Source: Mesorhizobium sp. ES1-1 (lineage in GTDB: Bacteria; Pseudomonadota; Alphaproteobacteria; Rhizobiales; Rhizobiaceae). From it: a DNA stretch of 64,000 nt. Shown here piece after piece: positions 51,311 through 60,839 of the stretch. The position numbers and the translations under genes were made by a program. The number at the start of each line of letters is the position of its first letter. Position 1 is the first letter of the stretch. Where the stretch lies: contig NZ_JAIUGX010000007.1 of NCBI RefSeq assembly GCF_020164785.1, positions 124,001-188,000 on the forward strand. The letters run 5' to 3'. The notes beneath the pieces were generated by a model, which saw only the letters and a program-made list of their open reading frames with translations, had not been told where the DNA came from and ran no database searches.

Positions 51311-52544
51311 GATCCGGCTCGCGGTCGCTGTGGTTCATCGACCATTGCAGCAGGAACGCCAGAAGCCCCACGATGACCATTGAGGCCCAGGCCACTCTGT
51401 AGGAGCCGGTAACATCATAGGACACACCGCCAAGCCATGAGCCAGCGAAGCCGCCGAGCTGATGGGTTAAAAAGGCGATCCCGAAGAGCGTGTTGAAATG
51501 GCGCAGGCCGAACGCGTTCGAGATCAGGGCTGAGATGAGAGGTACCACCCCGAGCCAAAGAAAGCCCATAACACCGGCGAAGGCCAAGGTGGAGAATGTG
51601 CTGACCGGGAATGCAGCAAAAACTGCGATAGTCAGTGTGCGCAGAAGATAGATCAGAGCAAGCAGCTCTTTTGGATTGTGACGGGCAGCCAGCCTTGCCG
51701 TGACAAAGGAACCGATCGCATTCATGATGCCGATAACGCCCAGCGCCAGCGCGCCTACCTCCGTGGAGACACCGCAGATCCCAAGATAGGTCGGTAGATG
51801 AACAGTGATGAACTGGAGCTGGAATCCGCAGGCAAAGAAGGCAAGCGACATCGCAATGAAGCCTGGGTGCCGCAAGGCCGCGAGAATCGCCGACGTCGTC
51901 CGCGAGGCCGTTGCGACAGGCAGCTTGTCCACTGTTGGCTTGCCGCCGACAAGGAACGATATGGGCACCATTGCCAGAGCAAGCGCAGCATAGACCGCCA
52001 ATGCCACCTGCCAGCCGGCGTGATCGATCAGCGATTGCCCCAGAGGCGCAATAGCAAGCGTCGCCAACGACCCCGCTGCCGACACAACGCCGAGCGCCTG
52101 GACGCGCCCAGGCGCCGGGACACTGCGCGATACCGCGCCGAGAACGACGCCAAAGCCGCACCCGGCAATTCCGATCCCGACGAGAACGCCTGCGCCCAGA
52201 TTGAGGCCCGTGACCGGTCCGCCCCAGATCATCAACAAAAGCCCTGACGCATAGATGAGCGCGCAGCTTATCAGGATCGGGCGGGGACCATAACGGTCTC
52301 CTGCAACGCCGACGACGGGTTGTGCCAGTCCCCACACAAGGTTCTGCAAGGCAAGCGCAAAACCGAACGCGCTTGCCGAAACACCCATGTCGGCACGGAT
52401 GGGCTGTAGAAACAGGCCAAGGCTCTGTCGCAGTCCCATGCAGATCGACAGGATGGCCCCGCCAACGATGATGAGCAGCATCGGCGAGGGGGGTGCACCA
52501 CTTGGTGCGACTTCATCCGATGAACCGTCAATGGAAGAGCGCAA
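51276..52544 (-). CDS. Major facilitator superfamily transporter
   Basis: 422 aa from TTG 52544; ATG 52481 is a possible shorter start. Twelve membrane spans. Motif A-like GVAGDRYGPRPILI between TM2 and TM3. Resembles monocarboxylate/oxalate-formate-antiporter-type proteins of alphaproteobacteria. Substrate unknown. Confidence 0.87.
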   Translation of the reverse strand: MRSSIDGSSDEVAPSGAPPSPMLLIIVGGAILSICMGLRQSLGLFLQPIRADMGVSASAFGFALALQNLVWGLAQPVVGVAGDRYGPRPILISCALIYASGLLLMIWGGPVTGLNLGAGVLVGIGIAGCGFGVVLGAVSRSVPAPGRVQALGVVSAAGSLATLAIAPLGQSLIDHAGWQVALAVYAALALAMVPISFLVGGKPTVDKLPVATASRTTSAILAALRHPGFIAMSLAFFACGFQLQFITVHLPTYLGICGVSTEVGALALGVIGIMNAIGSFVTARLAARHNPKELLALIYLLRTLTIAVFAAFPVSTFSTLAFAGVMGFLWLGVVPLISALISNAFGLRHFNTLFGIAFLTHQLGGFAGSWLGGVSYDVTGSYRVAWASMVIVGLLAFLLQWSMNHSDREPDLTLQSDAGPPR

Positions 52545-52659
52545 CGGTACCCCCGAAAAAAGGAAAACGGCGGATCATTGATAGACCAGCCGTCGAAGCA
52601 TCTGGGATGAGAACGGCTCGTGCCAGACGAGAGCCATTCATCTTCGGCGAGGGGTCCGC

Positions 52660-53775
52660 CTAAATCTGGCTATACATGAATTTCCCGTCGGCACCCTTCT
52701 TCCATCTGTAGACGACATAGTCGGGATTGGTCGTATCGCCCTTTTCGTTGAAGCTGCGATCGCCAAGCACGGTATGAAACGTACCGTGTTTCTTTATCTG
52801 CTCGGCCACCGTCGCCGGGTCGGTGCTGTTGGCGGCTTTCGCTGCATCGGCGATCACCTGGACCGATGCGTAAGCGTAAAGCGTGTAGGCTTCCGGCTCG
52901 AAGCCCGCCTTGCGGAACGTATCGACCGCACCTTTGGCCGCTTCGCGATTGCGCGGGTCCGGCGGGAAGGTGAAGATGAAGCCATCGATAGCGTCTCCGG
53001 CGATTGACGAGATCTCCGTCGACACGGTGCCATCATCGGACATCACCGTGGCCTTGAGCCCCTGATCGGCGAGTTGCCGAAGAATGAGGCCCGCCTCCGT
53101 ATGGAGACCGCCATAGTAAACGACGGTGACACCGGCATCCTTCATTTTCGCAATGAGCACGGAAAAGTCGACGTCGCCCGGATTGATGCCCTCATACATC
53201 ACTTCATGCACGCCCGCGCCGTTCAGCGCCTTCTTGGTTTCGTCCGCGACCCCCTGGCCATAAGGCGTCTTGTCGTGAACGACGGCGATCTTGGCATCCT
53301 TGAAGTTCTTGGTGAGGTAGGCACCCGCGACGATGCCTTGCTGGTCGTCACGTCCGCACATGCGGAATGTGTTCCACAGGCCGCGTTCTGTGTAGCGCGG
53401 GTTTGTCGAGGCGGGGCTGATCTCCAGGACGCCGTTCTCGGCCAGCACTTCGGAGACCGGTATCGAAACGCCCGAGTTGTAGTGACCGACAACGAATTTC
53501 ACCCCGTCGGCGACGAACTTGTTGGCGACCGAAATGCCTTGCTTGGGGTCGGAAACATCATCGCCGACCACGATCTTGAGCTGCTCCCCATTGACGCCGC
53601 CACCCGCGTTGATGTCATCCGCCGCCTGCTGTGCGCCGCGCAGAATCTGGGCCCCGAACGCGGCGTTGGGGCCGGTTATCGGGGCGCCGACGCCGATAAG
53701 AATCTCGGCATGCGCACTGGTTCCAAGGACCGCAAAGACCGCGGCAGCCATGATCGGCACTAATCGTTTTCTCAT
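52660..53775 (-). CDS. livK: Branched-chain amino acid ABC binding protein, LivK-like
   Basis: 371 aa from ATG 53775; signal peptide PIMAAAVFAVLGTSAHA. Peripla_BP_6 fold: IGVGAPITGPNAAFGAQILRG, VVGHYNSGVSIPVSEVLAE, AVVHDKTPYGQGVADE. Downstream of LivH in the same direction. Confidence 0.9.
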   Translation of the reverse strand: MRKRLVPIMAAAVFAVLGTSAHAEILIGVGAPITGPNAAFGAQILRGAQQAADDINAGGGVNGEQLKIVVGDDVSDPKQGISVANKFVADGVKFVVGHYNSGVSIPVSEVLAENGVLEISPASTNPRYTERGLWNTFRMCGRDDQQGIVAGAYLTKNFKDAKIAVVHDKTPYGQGVADETKKALNGAGVHEVMYEGINPGDVDFSVLIAKMKDAGVTVVYYGGLHTEAGLILRQLADQGLKATVMSDDGTVSTEISSIAGDAIDGFIFTFPPDPRNREAAKGAVDTFRKAGFEPEAYTLYAYASVQVIADAAKAANSTDPATVAEQIKKHGTFHTVLGDRSFNEKGDTTNPDYVVYRWKKGADGKFMYSQI

Positions 53776-53895
53776 CACTGTGCTCCACTCGTTGGATGGT
53801 GAGGTTCGTTCGTCCCGCGGCACTCACCATTTTGCCGAGGGTGCTCGATCACCGGCGCAAGGCTCCGGATAACGGCGCGTATGGTGGAAAGCTGT

Positions 53896-54798
53896 TCAGA
53901 CCTTCTCTACGTCGGCCTTTCCCAGCAGGCCGGACGGGAGGAAGATGAGAACAAAGACGAGGATCGAGAAGGCGGCCACGTCCTTGTAGTCGACGGTGAA
54001 ATAGGCTGACCAAAGCGCCTCGATGAGGCCGATGAGCAATCCACCCAGCACCGCTCCCTGTATGGAGCCGATGCCGCCCAACACCGCGGCGGTGAACGCC
54101 TTCACGCCTGGAATAAAGCCGCTCGAGAATGAGATGACGCCGTAATACATGACGAACATCGTGCCGGCGACGGCTGCAAGGGCGGCACCGAGTATAAAGG
54201 TAAGGGAGATAGTCCGGTTGACGTCGATGCCGAGCATGGCCGCCATCCTGGGGTCCTGTTCGCAAGCCCGCTGCGCGCGACCGAGCGATGTCTTGTTGAC
54301 GAGAAACCAGAATATGCCGAGGAGCACCGAGGTGACGGCCAGGATCACGATCTGCTTGAGCGTCACCACGACGCCGTAGAATTCAAACGTCTGCGAGATC
54401 ATGGGTGGGACCGGCTTGTTGCGGGGGCCCTGGACCACCTGGACGAAATTTGAAAGCATGATCGAGACGCCGATCGCCGTTATAAGCGGCGCCAGGCGAA
54501 ATGAACCTCGAAGCGGCCTGTAGGCGATCCGCTCGATCATCCAGCTCCAGAGCGCCGTCAGAAGCATCGCGACGATGGCCATGACCACCAGGGCGACAGC
54601 TGCCGGCACCGAGTAGAACAAACTCACAAGGATGAGGAAAACAATCATGGCGATGAAGGCGCCGATCATGAAGATATCGCCATGGGCGAAGTTGATCATG
54701 CCGATGATCCCGTAGACCATCGTATAACCCAAAGCGATTAGTGCATAGATTGACCCTAAAGTGACGCCGTTAAAAACCTGCTGCGCGAAATATTCCAT
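53896..54798 (-). CDS. livH: Branched-chain amino acid ABC permease, LivH-like
   Basis: 300 aa from ATG 54798. QQVFNGVTLGSIYALIALGY and GMINFAHGDIFMIGAFIAM are the LivH signatures; RAQRACEQDPRMAAMLGID is the EAA loop. LivM, LivG and LivF are absent on either side, so this pair must work with subunits encoded elsewhere or is a partial locus. Confidence 0.92.
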   Translation of the reverse strand: MEYFAQQVFNGVTLGSIYALIALGYTMVYGIIGMINFAHGDIFMIGAFIAMIVFLILVSLFYSVPAAVALVVMAIVAMLLTALWSWMIERIAYRPLRGSFRLAPLITAIGVSIMLSNFVQVVQGPRNKPVPPMISQTFEFYGVVVTLKQIVILAVTSVLLGIFWFLVNKTSLGRAQRACEQDPRMAAMLGIDVNRTISLTFILGAALAAVAGTMFVMYYGVISFSSGFIPGVKAFTAAVLGGIGSIQGAVLGGLLIGLIEALWSAYFTVDYKDVAAFSILVFVLIFLPSGLLGKADVEKV

Positions 54799-55190
54799 GC
54801 CGTCCCCTGAGTGCGAAGCCTTGCTCGCGCACAACAGATGATGCAGGTCACACCGTCTCAAGCGACTTGTTCTCGTCGGGAGTGAATAGCGTTCATGCCG
54901 CCGGAGCAGGCTGGGTCAGGCGGTCCAAACGAGCGTGGATGAGCGGCGCTAATGCTGGCTGAGGATCGTTCGCTTGCCGCGCCGGATGCAATTCCTCTAC
55001 CAACGACGGGTACCCACGTACACCCTGCGGATTGACGGCAAGCTTGTGGATGAGCATTGCCCCACTCTGCTGGAACGGTCGACGGAAGCGGAGCGGTCAG
55101 GGTTCCCATTCCTAACTAACTCCTTGGCTGTCGGCCGTTCCCCTTTTAAGGGTGCTGCCATGTTGGAGTCTGGCGAGGAACCGCTTCGTG
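54799..55190. other. 392-bp intergenic region
   Basis: No gene supported. Contains a short CCCTTTTAAGGG palindrome just before the isomerase gene and otherwise nothing I can name. Confidence 0.5.
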
Positions 55191-55796
55191 GGAAATTCGG
55201 AGCCGATCGAGTTTTGGTTCGAGTTCTGCTCTCCATACGCCTTCTTCGCGGCGCCGCAGATCATTGACATAGCGCAACGGCACGGCAGGTCGATTGCTTG
55301 GCGCCCCTTCCTGCTTGGGCCAGTGCTGAAGGTCACGGGGATGAGCCCCCTGCCTGGGCAAAAACTGCGTGGAGAATATGCTTTGAGGGACTGGCAGCGG
55401 TTGGCTCGGCTGCACGGAGTGGGCTTTTCGTTGCCAAAGCTATTTCCTTTCCCGTCTTTGGCGCCGGCGCGCATGACCTACGCCATCGAAAGCATTGATC
55501 CTGAAAAGGCCGGCCTTCTGGCAAGCCATTTGCTATCGGCGCTGTTCGAACGGAGCGAGGATATAGGAGACATTGCGGTTTCGGCCCGCCTCGGAGCAGA
55601 GATTGGGCTCGACGCGGCCGTCCTGGCGGACGCAGCCCGTGATCGCTGCTGGAAGGACATGCTGCGGATGAAAACGGATGAGGCGATCAGCAGAGGCATT
55701 TTTGGATCCCCATTCGTTCTTGTCGACGGCGAAGGGTTTTGGGGTTCCGACCGGATGGCGATGATCGATCTCTGGCTGTCGCGCGGGGGTTGGTAG
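55191..55796 (+). CDS. DsbA-fold 2-hydroxychromene-2-carboxylate isomerase-like protein
   Basis: 201 aa from GTG 55191 (GAGGAA ahead; GTG 55152 also in frame). HCCA isomerase / kappa-GST fold: IEFWFEFCSPYAFFAAPQI with the serine that binds glutathione (SPY), WRPFLLGPVLK, and GIFGSPFVLVDGEGFWGSDR. Relatives isomerise naphthalene metabolites with glutathione or serve as general GSH-dependent enzymes. Confidence 0.85.
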   Translation, partial: GNSEPIEFWFEFCSPYAFFAAPQIIDIAQRHGRSIAWRPFLLGPVLKVTGMSPLPGQKLRGEYALRDWQRLARLHGVGFSLPKLFPFPSLAPARMTYAIESIDPEKAGLLASHLLSALFERSEDIGDIAVSARLGAEIGLDAAVLADAARDRCWKDMLRMKTDEAISRGIFGSPFVLVDGEGFWGSDRMAMIDLWLSRGGW

Positions 55797-55835
55797 AGCG
55801 GTTCCTGGCGCAAAATCCCGAAATTCATCTCAAAA

Positions 55836-55864
55836 CCTTTGTCTACCTAATTTGTAGACAAAGG
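55836..55864. repeat. Perfect 11-bp inverted repeat, 7-nt spacer
   Basis: CCTTTGTCTAC, CTAATTT, GTAGACAAAGG. 39 nt after the isomerase stop. Could be a GntR- or LysR-type operator, or a weak terminator lacking a T-run. Confidence 0.6.
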
Positions 55865-56264
55865 AGAGCATCTGTTGGACCGCGGCACGAGGGCGTGATT
55901 TTCCAATCGCTACCCGCGAGCGGAAACAATGATCTCCCGAGGAAGCAGTTGAGGGAACCGGATAGTAGTAGCGTGCGCTCTTGCACGCACGAGACGCTCG
56001 CCGGATGCAGACGCGGGCCCTTGAAGCTGGCTGCGCGTCGTGAGCATCTCGCTAGATCAAATTGCGTAGCAAAGCCTCGGCCAGACACAACTTAACTTGA
56101 CGTCGACGTCATCACTGTCCGAGCTGGATCCTGATGTCGCGGGGAGCAGCGAAGTGTTGCAGGTAACAAAACGGCGGATGGCGGCTTGAGGAGGGTCAGG
56201 CCGGCACCGGTATGGTGCGATCGCGCAATTATGCGGGTCGCGGCTTTCGCTAGAGTGGCTGGAC

Positions 56265-56336
56265 GGCGGATCTGATCCGCCAAGGCCGGCGCCTCTCAGG
56301 CCCAACCCATTCCCCCGCCCCCTGAGGGCGCCGGCC
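56265..56336. repeat. Tandem hairpins upstream of adenine deaminase
   Basis: First: GGCGGATC-T-GATCCGCC (56265-56281). Second: GGCCGGCGCC(T)CTCAGG pairs with CCTGAGGGCGCCGGCC (56284-56300 with 56321-56336; one bulged T; 20-nt pyrimidine-rich loop). No T-run follows. Resembles the two-palindrome layout of rhizobial intergenic mosaic repeats, or a structured leader. Confidence 0.6.
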
Positions 56337-56516
56337 GCCCCTTCTTCCAGTGAGATGCCCTGCCACGAATCGGTGCCTCGACCAAGGGTGAGCCGGCCGC
56401 CCTGCTTGGGCTGCGAAGTAACCACACCGTCGACCTCAGGCGATCCACCAACTCGCTGTTTGGCGCTGGTCAAACCGACATTGGCTTGGCACAGTCGCGC
56501 AAACAGGAGGTCCTTC

Positions 56517-58334
56517 ATGGCCAAGAATGCGTCGGTGCAAGCGACAAAGCCCAGGCCGTGGACCGAGATGGCGACGCATCTGGTCGATGTCGCGATGGGC
56601 CGCGAGCCTGCCGACCTCGTCATCCGCAACGGGCGCTGGGTGAACGTCCATTCCGGCGAAATCATCGCCGGCACCGACATTGCCATCGCCGGCGGCCGCT
56701 TCGCCTATTGTGGGCCGAATGCCAACCATGCCATCGGCAACGGCACCAAGGTGGTGGACGCCGGCGGGCGCTATCTGGTGCCGGGCCTTTGCGACGCGCA
56801 CATGCATGTCGAGAGCGGCATGGTGACGGTGACCGAATTCTGCCGCGCCGTCATTCCACACGGCACCACCTCGATGTTCATTGACCCGCATGAGATTGCC
56901 AACGTCCTTGGGCTGCCGGGGGTGCGGCTGATGCATGACGAAGCCGTGGCCATGCCGATCAACGTGCATGTCCAGATGCCCTCCTGCGTTCCCTCGGCGC
57001 CGGGACTGGAGCATGCCGGCGCCGAGTTGACGGTGGCCGATGTCGAGGAGGCCATGACATGGGAAAACATTATCGGCCTTGGCGAGGTGATGAACTTTCC
57101 CGGTGTCGCAGCCAACGACCCCGTCATGTCGGGCGGGATTGCCGCGACGGTGAGGGCTGGCAAGACCGTGGGCGGGCACTACGCCTCGCGCGATCTCGGC
57201 CTGCCGTTTAACGGCTATGTCGCCGGCGGCCCTGAGGACGATCATGAGGGAACGCGCGCGGAGGACGCCATCGCCCGTGTGCGCCAGGGCATGAAGGCGA
57301 TGCTGCGGCTGGGGTCGGCCTGGTACGACGTCGCCGCGCAGATCAAGGCGGTGACCGAGAGCGGCGTCGATCCGCGCAATTTCATCCTGTGCACCGACGA
57401 CAGCCATTCCGGCACGCTGGTCCAGGAAGGTCATATGGACCGCGTGGTGCGCCATGCCATCCAGCAGGGACTGAAGCCGGTGACGGCGATCCAGATGGCG
57501 ACGCTCAACACCGCCCAGCACTTCAACCTGGAGCGTGAAATCGGCTCGATCGCGCCCGGGCGGCTGGCCGACCTTTTGATCGTCTCGGATCTCACCGCGA
57601 TGACAATCGACGAGGTCTATGCAAGAGGCGTCAGGCTCGCCAACGGCGGCAAGCTCGAAGCCGATATTCCGGCCTATGATTATCCGAGCGCGGCCAAGAA
57701 CACCGTCAAGCTCGGCAAGCTGCTGAAATCACGGGATTTCGACATCGCGGCTCCCAAAGGCGCCAACGAGGTGAGGGTGCGGGTTATAGGTGTCGTCGAA
57801 AACCAGGCGCCGACGCGGGCGCTCGAGGCGGACCTGCCGGTCGAGAACGGGCTGGTCGCCATGGATCGCCGCAACGACATCTGTCAGATCGCGCTGGTCG
57901 AGCGCCACAAAGGCACAGGCGGCATCACCAACGCCTTCGTTTCCGGTTTCGGCTATATGGAAGATTGTGCCATGGCGTCGAGCGTGGCGCATGACGCGCA
58001 CCACATCATCGTCGTCGGCACCAACAAGCAGGACATGGCGCTGGCGGTGAACAGGCTGGGAGAGGTCGGCGGCGGCGTGGTGCTGTTCTCCAAGGGCAAG
58101 GAACTGGCCCTGGTCGAAATGCCGATCGCCGGGCTGATGTCGGACGAGCGGGCTGAGGTTGTCGCCGCCAAGGCCGAGAAATTGACCGACGCGATGCGCA
58201 CGATGGGCTGCTCGCTGAACAACGCCTATATGCAGCACTCGCTGCTGGCGCTGGTCGTCATCCCGGAACTCCGGATTTCTGATGTCGGCCTGATCGACGT
58301 GACGACATTCAAGAAGGTCGAGCTGTTCGTCTGA
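56517..58334 (+). CDS. ade: Adenine deaminase
   Basis: 605 aa from ATG 56517 with CAGGAGG ahead; an in-frame extension to 56355 is not credible. Converts adenine to hypoxanthine. Amidohydrolase fold with VPGLCDAHMHVESGM (HxH metal site), GGHYASRDL, and LCTDDSHSGTL with the late Asp. Monofunctional Ade family. It would work with xanthine/guanine salvage. Confidence 0.95.
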   Translation: MAKNASVQATKPRPWTEMATHLVDVAMGREPADLVIRNGRWVNVHSGEIIAGTDIAIAGGRFAYCGPNANHAIGNGTKVVDAGGRYLVPGLCDAHMHVESGMVTVTEFCRAVIPHGTTSMFIDPHEIANVLGLPGVRLMHDEAVAMPINVHVQMPSCVPSAPGLEHAGAELTVADVEEAMTWENIIGLGEVMNFPGVAANDPVMSGGIAATVRAGKTVGGHYASRDLGLPFNGYVAGGPEDDHEGTRAEDAIARVRQGMKAMLRLGSAWYDVAAQIKAVTESGVDPRNFILCTDDSHSGTLVQEGHMDRVVRHAIQQGLKPVTAIQMATLNTAQHFNLEREIGSIAPGRLADLLIVSDLTAMTIDEVYARGVRLANGGKLEADIPAYDYPSAAKNTVKLGKLLKSRDFDIAAPKGANEVRVRVIGVVENQAPTRALEADLPVENGLVAMDRRNDICQIALVERHKGTGGITNAFVSGFGYMEDCAMASSVAHDAHHIIVVGTNKQDMALAVNRLGEVGGGVVLFSKGKELALVEMPIAGLMSDERAEVVAAKAEKLTDAMRTMGCSLNNAYMQHSLLALVVIPELRISDVGLIDVTTFKKVELFV

Positions 58335-58362
58335 GGTTGGGCATTGACGAGGACCTTGACCG

Positions 58363-59520
58363 TTAGCCGCCGGTGGCGATTGTCAGTACCTTGAACGGGG
58401 TGGTGATGACGATCTCGGCGACCGAGCCGACCGCCTTGCCAAGGCCTTCGCCTACATCGTCGAGCTTTCCCGAAGGTGGTTCGTCGGATGCCAGACCTGC
58501 AGGCGTGCGCAACCGGTCGCCGAGCAATCGCACCAGGATCGGGTTGTCGGCGAATTTGGCATGGTTCAGCCGATCGCCGGATTTCAGCTTGCTCAGATCG
58601 ACGACCGAAACGCCATAGCTGGCGAGATCGGCCGCGTCGTCGTAATCACCCACACGCGCCTTCTCTCCCGAGAGGAAGGAGGAGACTTTGAGGGCCCGGT
58701 CGTCGCCGGAAAGCAGCACAGCGAACGGCTTGTCGGGCTTGCCGTAGCGGATCATCTGCTTCTTGAAGACGTCGACATCGATATCGGGCGAGGCCAGGAT
58801 GACGTAGCCGAGCTTGCCGCCGAGATCGCGGTCGCCCGTGATTGCGAGCTGGCGCAACGCCTCCATCGTCAACCAGGTCCCCATCGAATGAGCGACGATG
58901 TCGATGCTCTTGACCTTGGTCCCGGCGAGCATCCTGAGCGTCGCTTCAAGGTCGTCGCGCGCTGCGTTGGCGCTGTCCTTATCGTAGAGATAGCCCGTTG
59001 TCTTGCCGCTGGATGCCCAGGAGAACAGCACCGGAGTGCCGGGATACTCCGTGTCATGCGCGATCTGCGTCAGCCGATAGACGCCGTCGTCGAAACCGTT
59101 GTTGAAACCGTGCACGAAAACCAGCGCCCGGTCGCCGCGCAAGGCGATATCGGTTCCCACCGCCTTGGCGAATTGCGAAGCGTCCCCGTAGTGGACGACA
59201 TCCGTGGCGGTGAACTGTTTGGCCGGGTTAGAGTTGGCTGAGCCCTGGGCCCGCTCTATCGCCCCCAGCTGGTGGGTTTTCGGCACGGTGACATCGACGC
59301 GGGCATAAGCGGTCGTCAGCGAGCGGTCGCCGTCGAACACCTGGCGCGGATCCGTCTTTGCCTGCTTGCGGGTGGTGGCGACGAAAATCTCGTGGGTGGC
59401 CGCGATATCGGCGGCGGGCGCCGCGATCGTGGTGCTGTTGAGGAGATCGTGCGTGTTCCGGCCGGCGCAACCGCTGACGGCGAGCGCAAACGCCACGACG
59501 ATGAAACTCTTCACACGCAC
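58363..59520 (-). CDS. Lipoprotein alpha/beta hydrolase (DUF900), paralogue A
   Basis: 385 aa from GTG 59520; lipobox VSGC gives Cys18, so a lipoprotein. DUF900/esterase core: VFVHGFNNGFDDGVYRLTQI (oxyanion), DIVAHSMGTWLTMEAL (nucleophile Ser), LASPDIDVDVFKKQM. Strongly similar to the next gene upstream; tandem duplicates. Envelope hydrolase of unknown substrate. Confidence 0.88.
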   Translation of the reverse strand: MRVKSFIVVAFALAVSGCAGRNTHDLLNSTTIAAPAADIAATHEIFVATTRKQAKTDPRQVFDGDRSLTTAYARVDVTVPKTHQLGAIERAQGSANSNPAKQFTATDVVHYGDASQFAKAVGTDIALRGDRALVFVHGFNNGFDDGVYRLTQIAHDTEYPGTPVLFSWASSGKTTGYLYDKDSANAARDDLEATLRMLAGTKVKSIDIVAHSMGTWLTMEALRQLAITGDRDLGGKLGYVILASPDIDVDVFKKQMIRYGKPDKPFAVLLSGDDRALKVSSFLSGEKARVGDYDDAADLASYGVSVVDLSKLKSGDRLNHAKFADNPILVRLLGDRLRTPAGLASDEPPSGKLDDVGEGLGKAVGSVAEIVITTPFKVLTIATGG

Positions 59521-59662
59521 GGTTACGCCGGCTCCAGCCAAGTGGACGTCGAACGCGTGACGTCGCTGGCTATTCCGATAGAGCCGGAGGCCTGCGCGGT
59601 CCAGTTCAAAATGAGCGGTTTGCCTCGAGGCAGCGTACGCCCGGCCGGCCGGCGTACGACAC

Positions 59663-60736
59663 CTATTGGCCTAGCAGGCTTATGCGGTCGGTCACTTCGC
59701 GGTCGCTGGCGAAACCATCGTCCTCGCGCAGCCGCTGTCCGATCATCTTCACCAGGGCCGGATTGTCGGCGAATTTCGTATGGTTGAAACTGTCGGTTCC
59801 CTTGACCTTGGATAGATCGACCACGGTGACGCCGTAAGAGGCGAGGTCGGCGGCATCCTTATAGTCGCCGACGCGCGGCCGCGAACCCGCGATCATCCCG
59901 GAAAGCCGCAGCGCGCGATCGTCGTCCGACAGCAACAGGATGAACGGCTTGTCGGGCTTGCCGTAGCGGCGCATCTGGCTCTTGAACACGTCGACATCGA
60001 TGTCGGGCGAGGCCAGCACGACGTCGCCGAGCTTGCCGCCGAGGTCGCGGTCGCCGCTGATGGCCATCTGGCGCAGCGTTTCCATGGTGACCCAAGTTCC
60101 CATCGAATGGGCGACGATGTCTATGCGGCGCGCGCCCGACTGCTGAAGCATCCGCAAGGTCACTTCGAGCTGATCGCGGGCGGCACTGGCGCTTTCCTTG
60201 TCATAGACATAGTCGGTGGTCCGGGCGCCCGACGCCCAGGAGAACAGAACGGGCGTTCCGGGATAGCCGGAATCGTGGACAAGCTGTGTCACGCGATAGA
60301 CGGCTGCGTCGAAGCCCGTGTTGTAGCCATGCACGAAGACCATTACGCGGCCGCCGCGAGCCGCGATATCGGCATTGAGCGCGCTGGAAAATTGCGGCTG
60401 CGTGTCGTAGCCCACCACCTCAGAGGCCATGAAATACTTCGCCGGATCATTCGACTTGCCGCGCGAGCGCCGCTCGATCTGACCTGCCTGGTGAACGCCC
60501 GGGACAGTGACGCTGACGCGGGCGTAGTTCAGGGTGGCCGAGCGCTCGCCGTCGAAAACCTTGTTCGGGTCATCGGACTTCTTGCGCGTCGTGGCGATGA
60601 AGATGCTGTGGTTGCCGGCGATCTCCGTAACCGGCGCGGCGACGACGGCGCTGCCGAGCAGTTCCTGCGTTTGCGGCCCGGCGCACCCGGCGACGAGCAA
60701 CGCAAAGGTAACCACGAGAAACGTCTTCAAATGCAC
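59663..60736 (-). CDS. Lipoprotein alpha/beta hydrolase (DUF900), paralogue B
   Basis: 357 aa from GTG 60736, which puts the lipobox Cys (VAGC) at position 18, exactly as in paralogue A; ATG 60769 is the alternative. Same order of motifs: VFVHGYNTGFDAAVYRVTQL, DIVAHSMGTWVTMETL, LASPDIDVDVFKSQM. C-terminus shorter than A. The two share so many segments that a local duplication is evident. Confidence 0.88.
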   Translation of the reverse strand: MHLKTFLVVTFALLVAGCAGPQTQELLGSAVVAAPVTEIAGNHSIFIATTRKKSDDPNKVFDGERSATLNYARVSVTVPGVHQAGQIERRSRGKSNDPAKYFMASEVVGYDTQPQFSSALNADIAARGGRVMVFVHGYNTGFDAAVYRVTQLVHDSGYPGTPVLFSWASGARTTDYVYDKESASAARDQLEVTLRMLQQSGARRIDIVAHSMGTWVTMETLRQMAISGDRDLGGKLGDVVLASPDIDVDVFKSQMRRYGKPDKPFILLLSDDDRALRLSGMIAGSRPRVGDYKDAADLASYGVTVVDLSKVKGTDSFNHTKFADNPALVKMIGQRLREDDGFASDREVTDRISLLGQ

Positions 60737-60839
60737 TTTCGAAATTCCAACTCTGGCCAGCCGGCCCATCCTACCCCCACGACAACCTCCCGGACAGGGA
60801 GAGTGCGGCAGAACTAAGTCGCTTCGAGCCGAAATCTGG

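Larger units (their letters stand above)
55797..56516. other. 720-bp intergenic region upstream of adenine deaminase
   Basis: No gene supported on either strand. It holds an 11-bp inverted repeat (55836-55864) and a pair of strong hairpins (56265-56336). A purine riboswitch was looked for and not found. Confidence 0.6.

Noticed and set aside
56100..56516. Purine riboswitch before adenine deaminase
   Set aside because: None of the conserved loop sequences of the purine class are visible; only simple hairpins.
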